Of a DNA stretch of 32,401 nt, positions 20,480 to 30,867 are shown piece after piece. The notes beneath the pieces are model-generated. The model was not told the origin of the DNA and searched no databases. It saw only the letters and a program-made list of their open reading frames with translations. A program made the position numbers and the translations under genes. Source of the DNA: Ophiothrix spiculata (lineage: Eukaryota; Echinodermata; Ophiuroidea; Amphilepidida; Ophiotrichidae). The stretch's first letter is position 1. Each line of letters opens with the position of its first letter. The stretch lies in the NCBI GenBank assembly GCA_000969725.1, contig JXSR01S004006.1, one strand, 5' to 3'.

Positions 20480-21102
20480 CTGAAATTAAATCAAAATATA
20501 CAGCAAATCAATGGTAAGAGTTTATGCAAATGGTATTTTTCAGGCTTGCTGCTTTTCATGTTCAACTCCTCTAGCGCAAAAATAAATGTACCGCGAAAGA
20601 TGATTTGTATATAGTGCTGCACGTTGAAAAATTTATGAGCTTGAAAATTAAAATGTGCGAAATGATTTAAAACTGGTCAAGTGTGAAAATTACTACACAT
20701 GAAAATTTTGGCATTTACAGTACTTAAATTCACTACTAGTCATGAATTTCAAGAATAAGATGTATATCAAGTCCATCTAATTTATATTATAATTTTGTAT
20801 AAGCATATGCTACTAAGCATTTGACTGCCAACTCAAAGCATTGAATCAATTCTTTGTTGACATGGATTCCAGCCCGGTGCATATAACAAGCTCAGACAGC
20901 AGTCTAGATTAAGTTGCTGATGTACTAGAACAAACAATTCAAAGAAGTTAACCCTGCAAGAATTAGGAAATTTGAAAGGGTGAATCAGTACTTCTGCCCA
21001 TTTTTTGTTGTACTTGGTGCCAAGTTATTATACCATAACATTTGTCCAGAACAACTTGCTAGCTAGTAGTAGAGTGTAAATCTTAACCTGATAAACAGAC
21101 AA
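20480..21102 (-). other. Intron sequence, nothing recognised
   Basis: AT-rich intron between the exon at 20410-20479 and the mariner-type MITE. No exon-like or repeat structure seen. Confidence 0.6.
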
Positions 21103-21718
21103 TACGAGGGGGTATCAAAAAGTTTTAAAGATCACCAAGAAGAAATAAGTAACATAACATAAGCCAGTAACATAATTTTATTATGTGATCCTTAAGTCAT
21201 CTTTACATAGCCACTGTACAAAATAACACATTTCTCCCACTTTAAACTGACTGTCCACAGACCGACTTTGTAGAGGTCCTCTTTTAGCCAAAAAACACCC
21301 ATATTGTTTTTCGATAAAATCAACATTTTCAGGTCAGCCATGCTTTATTACGTCGTTATGACGTCATATTTTGACCAATCTCCATAAATTTGGTATCAAT
21401 GGAAAGAGGAGACCCTACCCTATACTATGGTATCAAATATCATAACTTAAGATTTGTCTTCATAGAATTACTGGGCTGTAATGCTTCAAATACCGGGATT
21501 TAATCTTGCCACATATCTTTAATTTCTCCATTCAATTTATCTGGTTAACGGAGGCAGGTTGTTGACATCTATCAACACTTATATGGAAAGAATAAATGCC
21601 AATGATTTCATTTTTGCACAATAATGTACACAAGGACGAGTAACCATCCTGGCAAAAGTTCATTGATATAGGTCCTTTCCATCTTGGTGAACTTAAAACT
21701 TTTTGATACCCCCTCGTA
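21103..21718. mobile_element. Mariner-type MITE with long terminal inverted repeats
   Basis: The ends read CGAGGGGGTATCAAAAAGTT inward from both sides (left from 21105, right from 21716). They are identical over 24 bases, then match for about 10 more after a one-base slip. TA flanks both ends (21103-21104 and 21717-21718), the Tc1/mariner target. CGAGGG---TCAAAAAGTT is the well-known style of mariner inverted repeats. No transposase is readable in the 616 bases, so it is a non-autonomous derivative in a DYNC2I1 intron. Confidence 0.87.
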
Positions 21719-22004
21719 TGTATGCAGACATGAGAATGATTTTTTAACAAAAATATCTGAATTTGGTTTAAAAAAAACACTAAAATGGTTAAATCAAGCC
21801 CCAAATTATCTTAAATTTGAATTCATAAAAATATCTGAAATCAGGTATTTATCTGAAAATTCTCATGCCTGTGTTATGTGTATTCAATTTCATGCGCAAA
21901 CTATTTCCTTCTTTCTGGCTGTGTGTATTGCAACATACTTTGAGATTAATTTACTACAGATTTATATTACAAAGGACTTTACTACAGATTTATATTACAA
22001 AGAG

Positions 22005-22015
22005 TCCTTAAGTGG
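22005..22015. repeat. Candidate target-site duplication, left
   Basis: TCCTTAAGTGG, identical to 24016-24026, where homology to the LINE frame ends. In the element's reading frame the flank immediately upstream of 24013 contains a stop codon, as expected for sequence outside the element. Confidence 0.6.
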
Positions 22016-24015
22016 ACTTGGACTTGGATAGGTTCGCTCCAACTGGAGCTGGGTCATTGCATAAAGCTTGACCCCTGGATTTTATTTTGAGTGATTAATT
22101 ATCTGGATTACTTTTATTATAAAATTACTGAATTAATTTTGGGGTCTGTGGATCGTGTAGTTTTTAAGTTCCTGATATTATCGATAGGTCTGCTAAGTAA
22201 GAATGTTGATTGCGAGATTATGCTTGTCGGCGGTATGTTTATCCGGTTTAATTTGCTCGAGGAGTTGCTTTTTGACTATTTGTTCTGGGACATTCCGTAA
22301 GGTCGTGAATGCATTGACATGCGATATCTTGATTACAGTAAGCACACATGTAATTTTTGTCGATTACCATTCTGCTTGTTTTGGCTTTTTATTCTCAAGG
22401 AGTTGATCGCGATTTGTGTCCGTCTTGGTAATATGTTTAGGGCGGCAACTGCGGCTGGGGTGTTTGGAAGCGCAAATCTCCAGTGAACAGATGCAGACTG
22501 TGATGATTGAATTTGGTCTTGCCATCTGTGATGTGCGGTGTCGTGGAGAGAAGTTCTAGCTTGCCGGCGGCTTGGTGGTATGATGGTATCGGGCTGGGAC
22601 TTGGTGGTACCATCTTTGGCCGCAGCATCTGCTTCATCGTTGCCGGGAATACCAATGTGGCTGGGGATCCAGTTTATGACGAAGTTCTTGTTGCTGAGTT
22701 TTAGGTTCGTTTGAATATCCTTATTCAGAGCTATCTTGTCGCGATAAGGTTTGCGTAGATTGTCAATGGCGCCTTGGCTGTCTGTGTGAATGACGATATT
22801 TGTTTCTGGCTGGGTTTTTGCGTCGCAAATTGCTTCCCGAATAGCCGCGAGTTCCGTTTGAACTGTTGAACAACCATTCGATGCCCTGAAAGATTTTATG
22901 ATGTGGGGTGCGACAAAGGCATAACCACATGTGCCATCTTCATTGACTGAGCCGTCGGTATAGTAGACAAGTGGCGGAAATCGTGTTGACTGTTCGGCGT
23001 CTGAGATACTTTTGTATGCGGCCTCTGATACATCGGCGGGGGAGGCAGTAGACTTGCTATCATATGGTTTATGTACCCGGATGTCTGCAAGCGGAGGTGA
23101 CCAGGGATCTGGAACCTGTATGGCTTCGGCAGATGGGAGAGTGCCGTCTGCATTGTGAAGACGCCATGCATCGCATGTGTTGTTAGTCCACGTGTTTTCA
23201 GTGAAGACAACACGGGACTTTTTCATGCTAGCGGAAAGTTGCTTATTGATAGCGTGATCTGGATTGCGAAGTACTTTGTCAGCGAAGATTGCTTGGCGGG
23301 CTTCGTGTCGGAACTGGAGGGGCATGATATCTGTTTCAAGTTGACATGTTGAATTACATGACCAGCGGGGAACAACGAGAATGGCTTGATTCTGCAGTTT
23401 TTCGAGTTGTTTTAAGGTAGTTTTTGGAGCGAAGGCCACTGCTACGCAACCGCAATCAAGAATGGGGCGTATAGTTGCTTGGTATATCTGTTTGAGTACC
23501 TTTGAATTTGCTCCCCCGGGAAGGCCGCTGATGGCTCTCATTGCGTTTAGACGGGATTGGACTCTTTTGGTTGTGTATTTTATGTGGCTGGAGAAGGAAA
23601 GGTTCCTGTCGATGACGACGCCTAGGTACTTAAATTCCGAGACCCATTCGATAGGTTCGTCGCATAATTTGAGCTGGGAGTCTGGGGTATATCTGTGGAA
23701 GTACATCGCTTTGGTTTTGGTTGTTGAGAATTTGAGTCCAAGCGAATCCGTTATATTTTTCAGCGAGTCTAGTGTTTTCTGGGAACTGCGTACTGAATCT
23801 TTACTAGAAACTATCACCAAGTCATCAGCGTAGGCGTACATGTGTGTCATCGGGGGAAGTTTTGTGTTTCTGAGAACTTCATCAATAAGAAAATTGAAAA
23901 GAGTGGGACTGAGTGGGCTGCCTTGTGGAGTTCTGTTGTCAAATGAATGATATTGGGAGAATGCCCCTTGGAACTCCACTCTGGCCTGTCTGTTAGAAAG
24001 AAAATCCTTGCACCA
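22016..24015 (-). mobile_element. 5'-truncated I-group LINE with RT and RNase H domains
   Basis: A minus-strand copy of a non-LTR retrotransposon about 2.0 kb long. It begins inside the reverse transcriptase (WCKDFLSNRQ, then PQGSPLSPTLFN) and runs through RNase H into an untranslated tail. The 11-base word TCCTTAAGTGG stands just outside both ends (22005-22015 and 24016-24026), a plausible target-site duplication. The 3' flank holds a duplicated AATATAAATCTGTAGTAAA-like unit (21943-22000), which might instead be the element's own tail repeat. The truncated 5' end is normal for target-primed reverse transcription. RNase H after the RT points to the I, Nimb, Tad or R1 side of the LINE tree. 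Confidence 0.85.
22333..24013 (-). CDS. LINE reverse transcriptase / RNase H polyprotein, N-terminus lost
   Basis: The frame is open over about 560 codons and has no true start, because the element is truncated. Counting from the GTG at 23979, the RT catalytic box AYADD is at residues 49-53, PQGSPLSPTLFN at 18-29 and the FKYLGV thumb-proximal motif at 116-121. RNase H follows with all four acidic catalytic residues in place: D342 in YTDGS, E376 in TELAAI, D400 in HTDSQGA and D451 in GNDEADAAAK. A zinc-knuckle ending is not obvious. The lack of stops over 1.6 kb suggests a recent insertion. The endonuclease domain is absent, so this copy cannot be autonomous. Confidence 0.9.
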
Positions 24016-24026
24016 TCCTTAAGTGG
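24016..24026. repeat. Candidate target-site duplication, right
   Basis: TCCTTAAGTGG at the 5'-truncated end of the LINE, matching the copy at its 3' end. Confidence 0.6.
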
Positions 24027-24094
24027 TTGCACACGCACCCAAATATGTTGGAGGTACACAAGCTCTACACAATTTCCAAAACCTCTCTACTCAC

Positions 24095-24146
24095 CTAAAT
24101 CCGACTCGGAGCCTGCTTGGTCAGGTTTCTCCAACTCAATTACAAC
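24095..24146 (-). CDS. DYNC2I1: DYNC2I1 exon (VVIELEKPDQAGSESDL)
   Basis: 52 bases from TTATGCAG|GTT to TTTAG|GTGAGT, phase 0 in, phase 1 out. It encodes VVIELEKPDQAGSESDL and the first base of a glycine codon. The family has the same shape here (VVVEL-K-D-AGS-SDLG), leading into LMPGG-like residues. It lies only about 70 bases from the truncated end of the LINE at 22016-24015. Confidence 0.94.
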
Positions 24147-25013
24147 CTGCATAAGAGGACAGGAAGGTCAATATTAAGAAATCTCTAAGATCAGATACTG
24201 ATTTTTGATAATTAATTCATAAATAATTTCACCATATTCTTGACCCAAATGATCCCCTGGATGACCTCAGATCAAAAATTCCTGAACATCCTAAAGGATG
24301 CCCTGCCAAGGATGCCTCCATCCAAGTTCTGTCAAAATCAGTTGAAATATGAATGAAGAAACATTTTAAAGGATTTTCAAAAATGACCTTGTTTGACCCC
24401 AGATGACCTTTTTTGCAAAATCATGAATACCCCATAACCCTCTCTACCCAGGGATCATCCTGTGCAAGTTATGCAAAAATCAAAGCATATTCGAGAAGAC
24501 GCATATTTTAAAAATATTTGACGATATATAGATAGACACATAAACATAAATAGATAAATAGACACAGCATGTTTCTATAAATCCCGCACTATGAGCATGG
24601 ATTAAAAATGGAAGATTACGGATTTAAATTAACACTCATTAATGAAAACCCATCAATCTTTCTAACAATTAAACATCATTTTTCGTCAAAGGAAACATGG
24701 CTTCATCGATACAGGTGAATTTTTTGAAATTATTTTTAGCGGTGTCTGGAGACAAGAACCTTGACCATAATCAGCAATTTTAGTACTTTTTGCAAGTTGT
24801 TTTAACCTTGGTGTTTACCCCATAATTTCCCTCATTAATCGAAGCTCTGCCCTCTTTCCGAAACATTAACCTGGTTGTCTAGAGAACATGGGAACTATTT
24901 AAGTTTGATTAATTTAGCTTGACTTTTGTTCCTTATTACGAACAGAGTCCTTAACTACATAATTACCATACTCAACTATAGCTCTACAATGGAGTGTAAA
25001 TTATCCAGGTGAG

Positions 25014-25036
25014 ATATATATATATATATATATATA
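25014..25036. repeat. TA dinucleotide microsatellite
   Basis: An uninterrupted alternating AT run of 23 bases in an intron. It is likely polymorphic. A shorter run occurs near 2426-2443. Confidence 0.9.
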
Positions 25037-25804
25037 ACACTTCAATGTTTCAATAGTGAGCTTTAAGAAGAGTGATCGCACTCACTAGCCTGAAACATCA
25101 AAGTCTGAATAATAAATTTCTAGGATGCTTACTGAAAAATTAATGACTCCTTTTTCTTCTAATGATGCTAGTTGAAACGATAAACCAGATGTATTATCTG
25201 CGAATAAAAAGATATCAATAAATCAATTATTTGCAACATTTGTTAGCTTGGATAAGTGGTTAGTAAGCAAGATCATAATACAGAGACCCAGGTCTCAGCC
25301 CCATTGGCCCACATCTGTTGTTTTCTTCAGCAAGAAACTTTACTCTAATTGCTCTGTGGTTTTGAAGTCACATTAAGCTATTGATTCCCTGTGCAAATTC
25401 ATAACATTGGGGCACTGCATACAGTGTATCCCTGATATGATAATAACACTATCTTTAGTTTGTGTTGATTTAAACAAAATTTTATGAAAAAACAGGCCTG
25501 CTTTATGAAACCAACAAACACAGTAATGAATTTTGGTAAGCTGGTAAGATGAAAGTTCAATCCATAAAGTTGAGAACTTTGCTGTCAATGTTTCCCCGTA
25601 TTGCCATCGCCCACTGCATGTAGCCTAGGTAAGCGTTACTACACTTTTGACTCTTGTTTGACAACAACTCACAATTTTTGGGTACCTGGGTATCCGCTCA
25701 AATAAATATCAAGTATCCAGGCATAAAAATGCCTGAAATTCCGAGCATTAATATCTATAATGTATTTAAGGTGTGTTAGTATTTTGTTTTGTGTGTTTAG
25801 AAGA

Positions 25805-26160
25805 TTTCACTCTATTGGTTTTGGCGACGTTTGTTGCGCATCTCTTGGTTCATGAACGATCAAACATCAGCGTCCTGGAGGAGATACAACCAAAAGGCGT
25901 CTGCTATTTCATGTCCGAAGCCAGATATTGAATTATTTTGGACATATTGCAAGACGAGGAGGAGACTCCTTAGAGAAAGTCATCATGCAAGGTTGTGTCG
26001 AAGGGAGAAGGAAGCCTGGAAGACCTTACTAGAGCCAGATAGATTGACCAAATCAAATCTATGGTCGGATGCCCCCTCCATGAACTTTACAACCTTGTCC
26101 AGGATCGTCAGAGGTGGCGTGATGTTGTTGCAGTCGCGAGCTGTCAGTCATGACAGGACC
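25805..26160 (+). pseudogene. Decayed 3' end of a non-LTR retrotransposon ORF
   Basis: Three plus-strand frames contain, in order, RRLLRISW, then SVLEEIQPK, then YFGHIARRGGDSLEKVIMQG and EGRRKPGRP, then IDQIKSMVGCPLHELY and VQDRQRWRDVVAV. This order (RRLLRI-W, F-GH--R, EG-R--GRP, W-D-I, DR--WR) is the usual C-terminal tail after the reverse transcriptase in a widespread animal LINE family. Frames change after the first block and after GRP, and an in-frame TAG stands where the tryptophan before IDQI is expected. It is a dead, 5'-truncated copy in an intron of DYNC2I1, on the opposite strand. Confidence 0.8.
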
Positions 26161-26236
26161 GTACCAACCAACCAAAGCATTTAAGAGACCAACTTTTCTT
26201 CACTTCTTACATAAATATCCATTCTATATTACTTAC

Positions 26237-26453
26237 CACTAGCACTATCACTTTGCATAGAAGCTTTGAGACTTTCTTCAGCAGCTACAATAGGTTGTAT
26301 GGTGATTACAGGACTATGATGGTTGTCTTGACTTTGTATCCCATCGGTACTAAATGTTGGCACTCGTATAGTCCACTCTTGGCCATCTACAGCATGAGTA
26401 ATATGCATCGATGACAGCTCTCTTAGATCCCATACAACGATAGAGCCATCAAC
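26237..26453 (-). CDS. DYNC2I1: DYNC2I1 exon, WD strand IVVWDLREL and FSTDGI block
   Basis: 217 bases from CTACAG|GTT to AGTG|GTAAGT, entering in phase 0 and leaving in phase 1. It reads VDGSIVVWDLRELSSMH, then WTIRVPTFSTDGI and NHHSPVITIQPI. These match the most diagnostic stretch of DYNC2I1 (GSVVVWDLRE, W-FR-ATFSTDGI, NH-SP--A-EPI), and this exon first identified the gene. The serine-rich tail (SMQSDSASG) is less conserved. The exit phase does not fit the next recognisable exon. Confidence 0.97.
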
Positions 26454-27832
26454 CTGTAGCATAAATAATTAAAGCAGTAAAGTGGGAGCAATGGTATTAT
26501 CTTCAGATATTGTGCATAACCTTTCAGAACAATTGGGGACTGAAAATCTAGACCAATCAGATCAATTGTATTCCATTTAGAGAATTTAAATGCATGCCAT
26601 ACATGTAACTCAGATGATAATCAACAACTCACTGTATCTCTTTATACAGGAGCGTACCGTTGTTAATTCGTGATGAATCAACAGTTGATATTCAAATTAG
26701 CGCGTCACGCATTGCACGGCGTTTACAGAAGTGCGTTTACGCAGTACACAAAAGTCGGCGCACTGATCATAGCGCGTCAGACACTTATAGTACATACAAA
26801 AGCTGGATGCTTGGAAATAATTAAAAACGTCAAAGCAGCAAGCAAGCAAACACTGATTCACAAATTAGCACTTTGCTTCAGATACGCTAAATATTTTTAT
26901 GAAGATGAGTAGACCTATCTGTTAAATTGAAAACATTTAGAATTATATTCATACGTTTTCAGGAAGATTTTCGTTGTTGAAAGGTTTTAAGCCACCCTCG
27001 CGCGATAAAAATACGCAGACGCATGGATGAATCGTTGTTGATTCGCGATGAACAACTCTTTGGCGTGTTTGAATACCTAAATCAATTAAACCTTCATCAT
27101 ATTCATCAACATTGAGCTGCTGAATGATGAATAACATTTCCTAAAATGACTGATACCTGCTCTTAAGAGATGTCAACTAGCTCTCTACAAGAGCACTTTT
27201 AAAGAAGAACTCCCAAACCAAACCATCTAATAACCTAAACTTTCAATTAAACTGCCAGGAACCACATCGGATACAAATTAATACAAACAGTTTGGTGGTT
27301 ATCATAATTGCTGTTGCTTTTTCACCAGATGATGATTTGAAACCAAAAACTATACCTGTATGCAACTATTGTGTTAGCCAATGAATCAATGAATAATGTT
27401 GAAAATTTTTACACCATTTTCAAAACTTATTAAAAGCTGTCATCTTGCTTCTTTGCATGAGACCAGTAAAAATCAACAACTAGCCAGTCAGGATTATTCT
27501 AACAGGACTTACATACAGAATCATGCTGTTTTTTTGTACTGAATCCAAAACATAAAGTGTCACAGTTTGCTGTCAGAACAACTTTGCAATAAAAACATTC
27601 TCAGACCAATCACATTATAATTTGTTGTGATTGTTCAAAATTCTTCTCAATACCGATTCTTTTATTTGCATGACCTGTCATCTTGTTGAGACCCTGCTGT
27701 AATTGGCCAAACTAAAGTCCCTGCCAAAATTCCTCGGACAACCCACTTTTACATCGTCTGAAGAATTGTGACGCCGGCTTTAGCAATCTAGATATCAACT
27801 GTTGGGTAAAAAACAAAACATAGATGACTTAC
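26454..27832 (-). other. Intron, 1.4 kb, with a CpG-rich possible inverted-repeat element (26655-27057)
   Basis: No exon seen. Near-palindromic words GTTGTTAATTCGTGATGAA (about 26659) and GTTGTTGATTCGCGATGAA (about 27035) bracket a segment with unusually many CpGs (26690-26790 and 26996-27056) against AT-rich surroundings. This could be a small DNA element, but the ends are poorly defined. One of two related old repeat copies lies at 27741-27785. Confidence 0.4.
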
Positions 27833-27908
27833 AGTTCCACTGAATGCAAGAGTTGACTTGGTAGGACTAAAACAACAGCATGTTGGAGTTGATTTACAGC
27901 TTAAAATT
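27833..27908 (-). CDS. DYNC2I1: DYNC2I1 exon, CCCFSPTKSTLAFSGT
   Basis: 76 bases from TTTCAG|AAT to GGAACT|GTAAGT, with phase 2 in and phase 0 out. It encodes ILSCKSTPTCCCFSPTKST then LAFSGT. The T-CCC-SP-K and FAGT-like words mark the inner strands of a propeller blade, leading directly into the next exon's GSIVVWDLRE. The cysteine triplet is shared with vertebrate DYNC2I1 as I recall it. Confidence 0.95.
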
Positions 27909-28575
27909 CTGAAAGGATTGAGAATAAACGATAATGTTTGTTATTTGAGTTTCAAGTATTGCATTTTTTTACTATACACAGCAACAAGGGATTTAACATA
28001 ACTTTCTATTTAAAGACTGACCCTAGCTAGAGTAATAACCATTCAACGCACAGACAGATATTGCCAAATACATTTTAGATAGCAGCCTGGGTATTGATAT
28101 TGGTCTCTTGCTGTGATTCTGAAAATTGAAATAGATACGTTTCAGAGTCCAAGATGAAAGCAGGACTTAGTTTACAAGATCGATACAAACCTCTTTGATT
28201 TGTCTTTTACTAAATCCTGGACGCATTACAACCCACTAATCCAGCCATGTGACAGTAGACATTTTAAATTGTATTGTAAACTGCAATCACACATTTTAAA
28301 AAGGAGAGACTATTCATTTGTTGTAAAATCTATGTATTTACTCATTTGTGTCATGACTTTTAATAAGTCTTTGAGTGTTTTTTACACTAGTTGATCTCCA
28401 ATTGACCTATGATTTTTCTTGAGGTACCCAAACTTCAAGATTTTGTCCAATTATTCTAGTTACCAAATTATGTCAAAGCCATTGGGATCTTGTAGTATAC
28501 AGAGTTGTTCACCGATTCTACTTGTCAATTGTGTGCGGATTCTGACGTTTCTTTTCTTCGGCTACCAATACTTAC
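27909..28575 (-). other. Intron, 667 bases, nothing recognised
   Basis: Open stretches on the plus strand at 28200-28394 and 28419-28616 lack any family resemblance; the second overlaps the true exon on the opposite strand. No repeat boundaries are apparent. Confidence 0.6.
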
Positions 28576-28634
28576 TTGTGTGGCCTAGAAGGTTCATTTA
28601 CATTCCAAACACATAGTAATCCTTTATTTGATAC
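28576..28634 (-). CDS. DYNC2I1: DYNC2I1 exon, WD strand LLCVWNV
   Basis: 59 bases between TTTTTTTCAG|GTA and CACAA|GTAAGT, entering in phase 0 and leaving in phase 2. It encodes VSNKGLLCVWNVNEPSRPH plus two bases of the next codon. LLCVWNV is a classical WD d-strand; the family equivalent is a VLCVWDI-type strand followed by P-S-PQK. The split codon joins to AAA (Lys) with the next exon, giving PSRPHK. Confidence 0.95.
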
Positions 28635-29478
28635 CTGAAAAAAAAGTCAAAAAATGTTGGTATGATTACTGCTGAATAAAATACCAATGTGAAACCTGAT
28701 GCAAAACTATGTAACGTGTTGCTCCATGTAGGGGTATGAGAGGCCATTAAAAAAGAGAGAGCAAACAGTAAAAAATAAGAAAAAAAAACAGCTGAAAAGA
28801 TCGAGGCACTCCCGCATCCCTAAACATGATGCAGTTTAAGGCTCTGCCCAAATTGATCATGTACTAGGAATTGCAAAGTATGTGTAGTGTTTGGAAACAA
28901 TAGGGACCTGCACTCTGGAGGTTTATTTACATCCTCTAAAGAATTGTGACGTCGAATATAGCAGAAAATTCAGCCCAAACACATTATTGCTAACGTTTTA
29001 TTGCACTAGTCACAGGATTTGTAACTGCAACTCATTGGCACTGACCTGAGTAGCCTTTCAAATATTAAATGCTACAAATGTATTTTTTTGGCATTCCATT
29101 ACTGCAAGTTCAAGATTTAGCATGCACACCTGACCTGAATTATGATACCTTATAATTTTTGCATTGCAATCAATATTTGTTACATTTATCAGTGAAATTC
29201 ATCATTGATACAACAATACTAATATTGTAAACTGCAATGTATACGAACATGATAAAGATATAAAGCTTTAAGTAATAGTAAAGATTCAGTTTTCAAAAAA
29301 ACTTAGTTTATTCTAACTTACCAATATAATGGTTTTGGAAAACTAAATCTTTACTACAAACCTGATGAACTTATATAAGGAGGTTTAAGTAAATTGATAT
29401 AAAACATTAACTTCAAAATCTAAAACGCAAATATTTTCTAAAAGAAACCCCACAAATCTGACCCCAAATTGAACTTAC
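28635..29478 (-). other. Intron, 844 bases, holds one of two related dispersed sequences
   Basis: No gene. Positions 28918-28965 (TTTACATC-TCTAAAGAATTGTGACGTCG) resemble 27741-27785 in a nearby intron (TTTACATC-TCTGAAGAATTGTGACGCCG), suggesting two old copies of one dispersed repeat. No clear ends can be drawn. Confidence 0.5.
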
Positions 29479-29682
29479 CATGTCTGATGGACTATGAACA
29501 GTAAGCAAGAGATTGGTCTGAACAGGATGAAACTGTGCATGGATCACATGTCGCCCTTTCAGGAATTCTAGTCGCGAGTTCAGTTGAGTGTAGCCTTCGC
29601 TGAATATGATGCTTCGTTGGTTGCTCTGTAAATTTGCTTTGGCATTCTCGCTGCTTTCTTCTTCCAATAATATACTGATAGC
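29479..29682 (-). CDS. DYNC2I1: DYNC2I1 exon entering the WD-repeat region
   Basis: 204 bases, 68 codons, phase 0 at both ends, bounded by TAACAG|GCT and GACATG|GTAAGT. It begins AISILLEEESSE and includes LNSRLEFLKGRHVIHAQFHP and LLLTVHSPSDM. In the family this block carries the conserved SQLN-SL-FL segment and the first propeller strand (F-P ... LL-VHS). The opening AISILLEE probably continues the helix from the preceding exon. Confidence 0.92.
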
Positions 29683-30781
29683 CTGTTATAATGGAATCAA
29701 ATGTGCATCAATTAGTGAATGGTGAAAGATGAGATATGTTCAAGTATTTATCACCAAACATTAAGAACACAGGTATTAGTCACTTAAAATTGGGGTCCAT
29801 TTGACCACATCACATAATTTTTTTTCTGAATAAAAAATTGATTTATTTTGGTCCACCTTGGCTGAGCAATAACAATGATTTCCCTGCTTTCTCATGGGAT
29901 GTGGACTTGAAACACTCACAATTTAAGTATCAATATGCCCTCCCATGGTAAAAGGAACCAAGGGACATTTTTGGTAACTTGACTTATTGGTTGGAAATGG
30001 TTGAGGGTGACCATATCTAAGTAATAAACTCATAAACATGTATCTATCTAGATGTATAAAATGTATGGCATTCAAAAGAAACTAACATAATGGCATGTAA
30101 TATTACCATTTTAAATCTGATTAAATATTTCTGTAATTCTGGAAATGGGCAGAAATGTGATATTGCATTGAGTGGAATGTCACATTACCTTCACAGTTAA
30201 TAATCTGACACCTTCCCAGTATTACCTTAGAAGTACATCTGACAACTTCACTGACAGGCATATGAGAGCTAATGCCATTCTCAATAACAGTACATAGTAT
30301 ATTTATTCAATACCCTGAGTCATAATATTCTAATGAATTATGCATATCTACAAGATAAGTGATCTATCAGGAATTGGTTATTGGGGTTTGGTCATTTGGA
30401 AATGGATTTCTCTCCAATTTGTTTGTGTGATTATGTCCAGAACATGCTGTATTCATTAGTTTTGAAAAGATACATCACATGAATTTTAGATAAGTTGCAT
30501 CAAAAAATGTGATATTTTTCCCTTGCGGGAAAGTGACTCTGCCTGCACTTAGCATGCTTGTATCGCATATTGCATTTCACAGTGTGTCCCGTGCCTACTG
30601 TGTTCCACATCTGGGACACTCTCTCTCCCTCTCTCGAAACCAATCACTCTGATGAAGGACTTGTCCAACACGTTAGTTATTATATTAATATTAAAAATTG
30701 TAGAAACATGTAAAACCGTTTCATCTCTATTTATGTCACTCCATGCAATATGATGTGGAGCAACCTATTTTGTAACTATAC
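29683..30781 (-). other. Intron, 1.1 kb, with a hammerhead-like or Penelope-like hairpin word
   Basis: No coding sequence seen. The plus strand at 30649-30672 contains CTGATGA followed by the small stem GGAC-TT-GTCC, the same layout as the minus-strand motif near 11215-11255. A CT-rich tract lies at about 30615-30636. The rest is ordinary AT-rich sequence. Confidence 0.5.
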
Positions 30782-30867
30782 CTGTCCAGCTTTCATTAAA
30801 AATCTGTTCAATTTGAGGCTATCTTCCTCATTCAAGGGACCATCATCATCTTGTTTCTTCCCAGCAC
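30782..30867 (-). CDS. DYNC2I1: DYNC2I1 exon (AGKKQDDDGPLNEED ... RFLMKAGQ)
   Basis: 86 bases between TTTTTTAG|GTG and GGACAG|GTATAG. The exon enters in phase 1 and leaves in phase 0. It encodes a short acidic stretch followed by LNRFLMKAGQ, matching the family's helix just ahead of the propeller (consensus-like SFL..A.Q). Phases agree with both neighbours. The acidic DDDG run is probably lineage-specific. Confidence 0.88.

Larger units (their letters stand above)
24147..26236 (-). other. Intron region that should contain a missing DYNC2I1 exon
   Basis: The upstream exon leaves in phase 1 and the downstream exon enters in phase 0, so an exon of length 3n+2 is required between them. In the family this part encodes a blade with a SF-IASLDE-G--N-W type strand. 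I scanned the minus strand and found no convincing match. The interval holds a dispersed sequence with TGACC and GATGACC words (24240-24480), the TA microsatellite and the dead LINE fragment. The exon may be diverged, deleted in this assembly or collapsed. Confidence 0.6.

Noticed and set aside
23462-23833. Plus-strand frames inside the LINE (also 22507-22704, 23155-23352)
   Set aside because: Shadows of the reverse transcriptase reading frame on the opposite strand.
24813-24890. Possible minus-strand exon ending ATGGG|GTAAAC as the missing DYNC2I1 exon
   Set aside because: The encoded residues do not resemble the expected blade strand and the acceptor is unclear.
25831-26184. 117-residue plus-strand open frame taken as one gene
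   Set aside because: Only parts of it are meaningful; the LINE tail is spread over three frames with a stop, so it is a dead fragment, not a gene.
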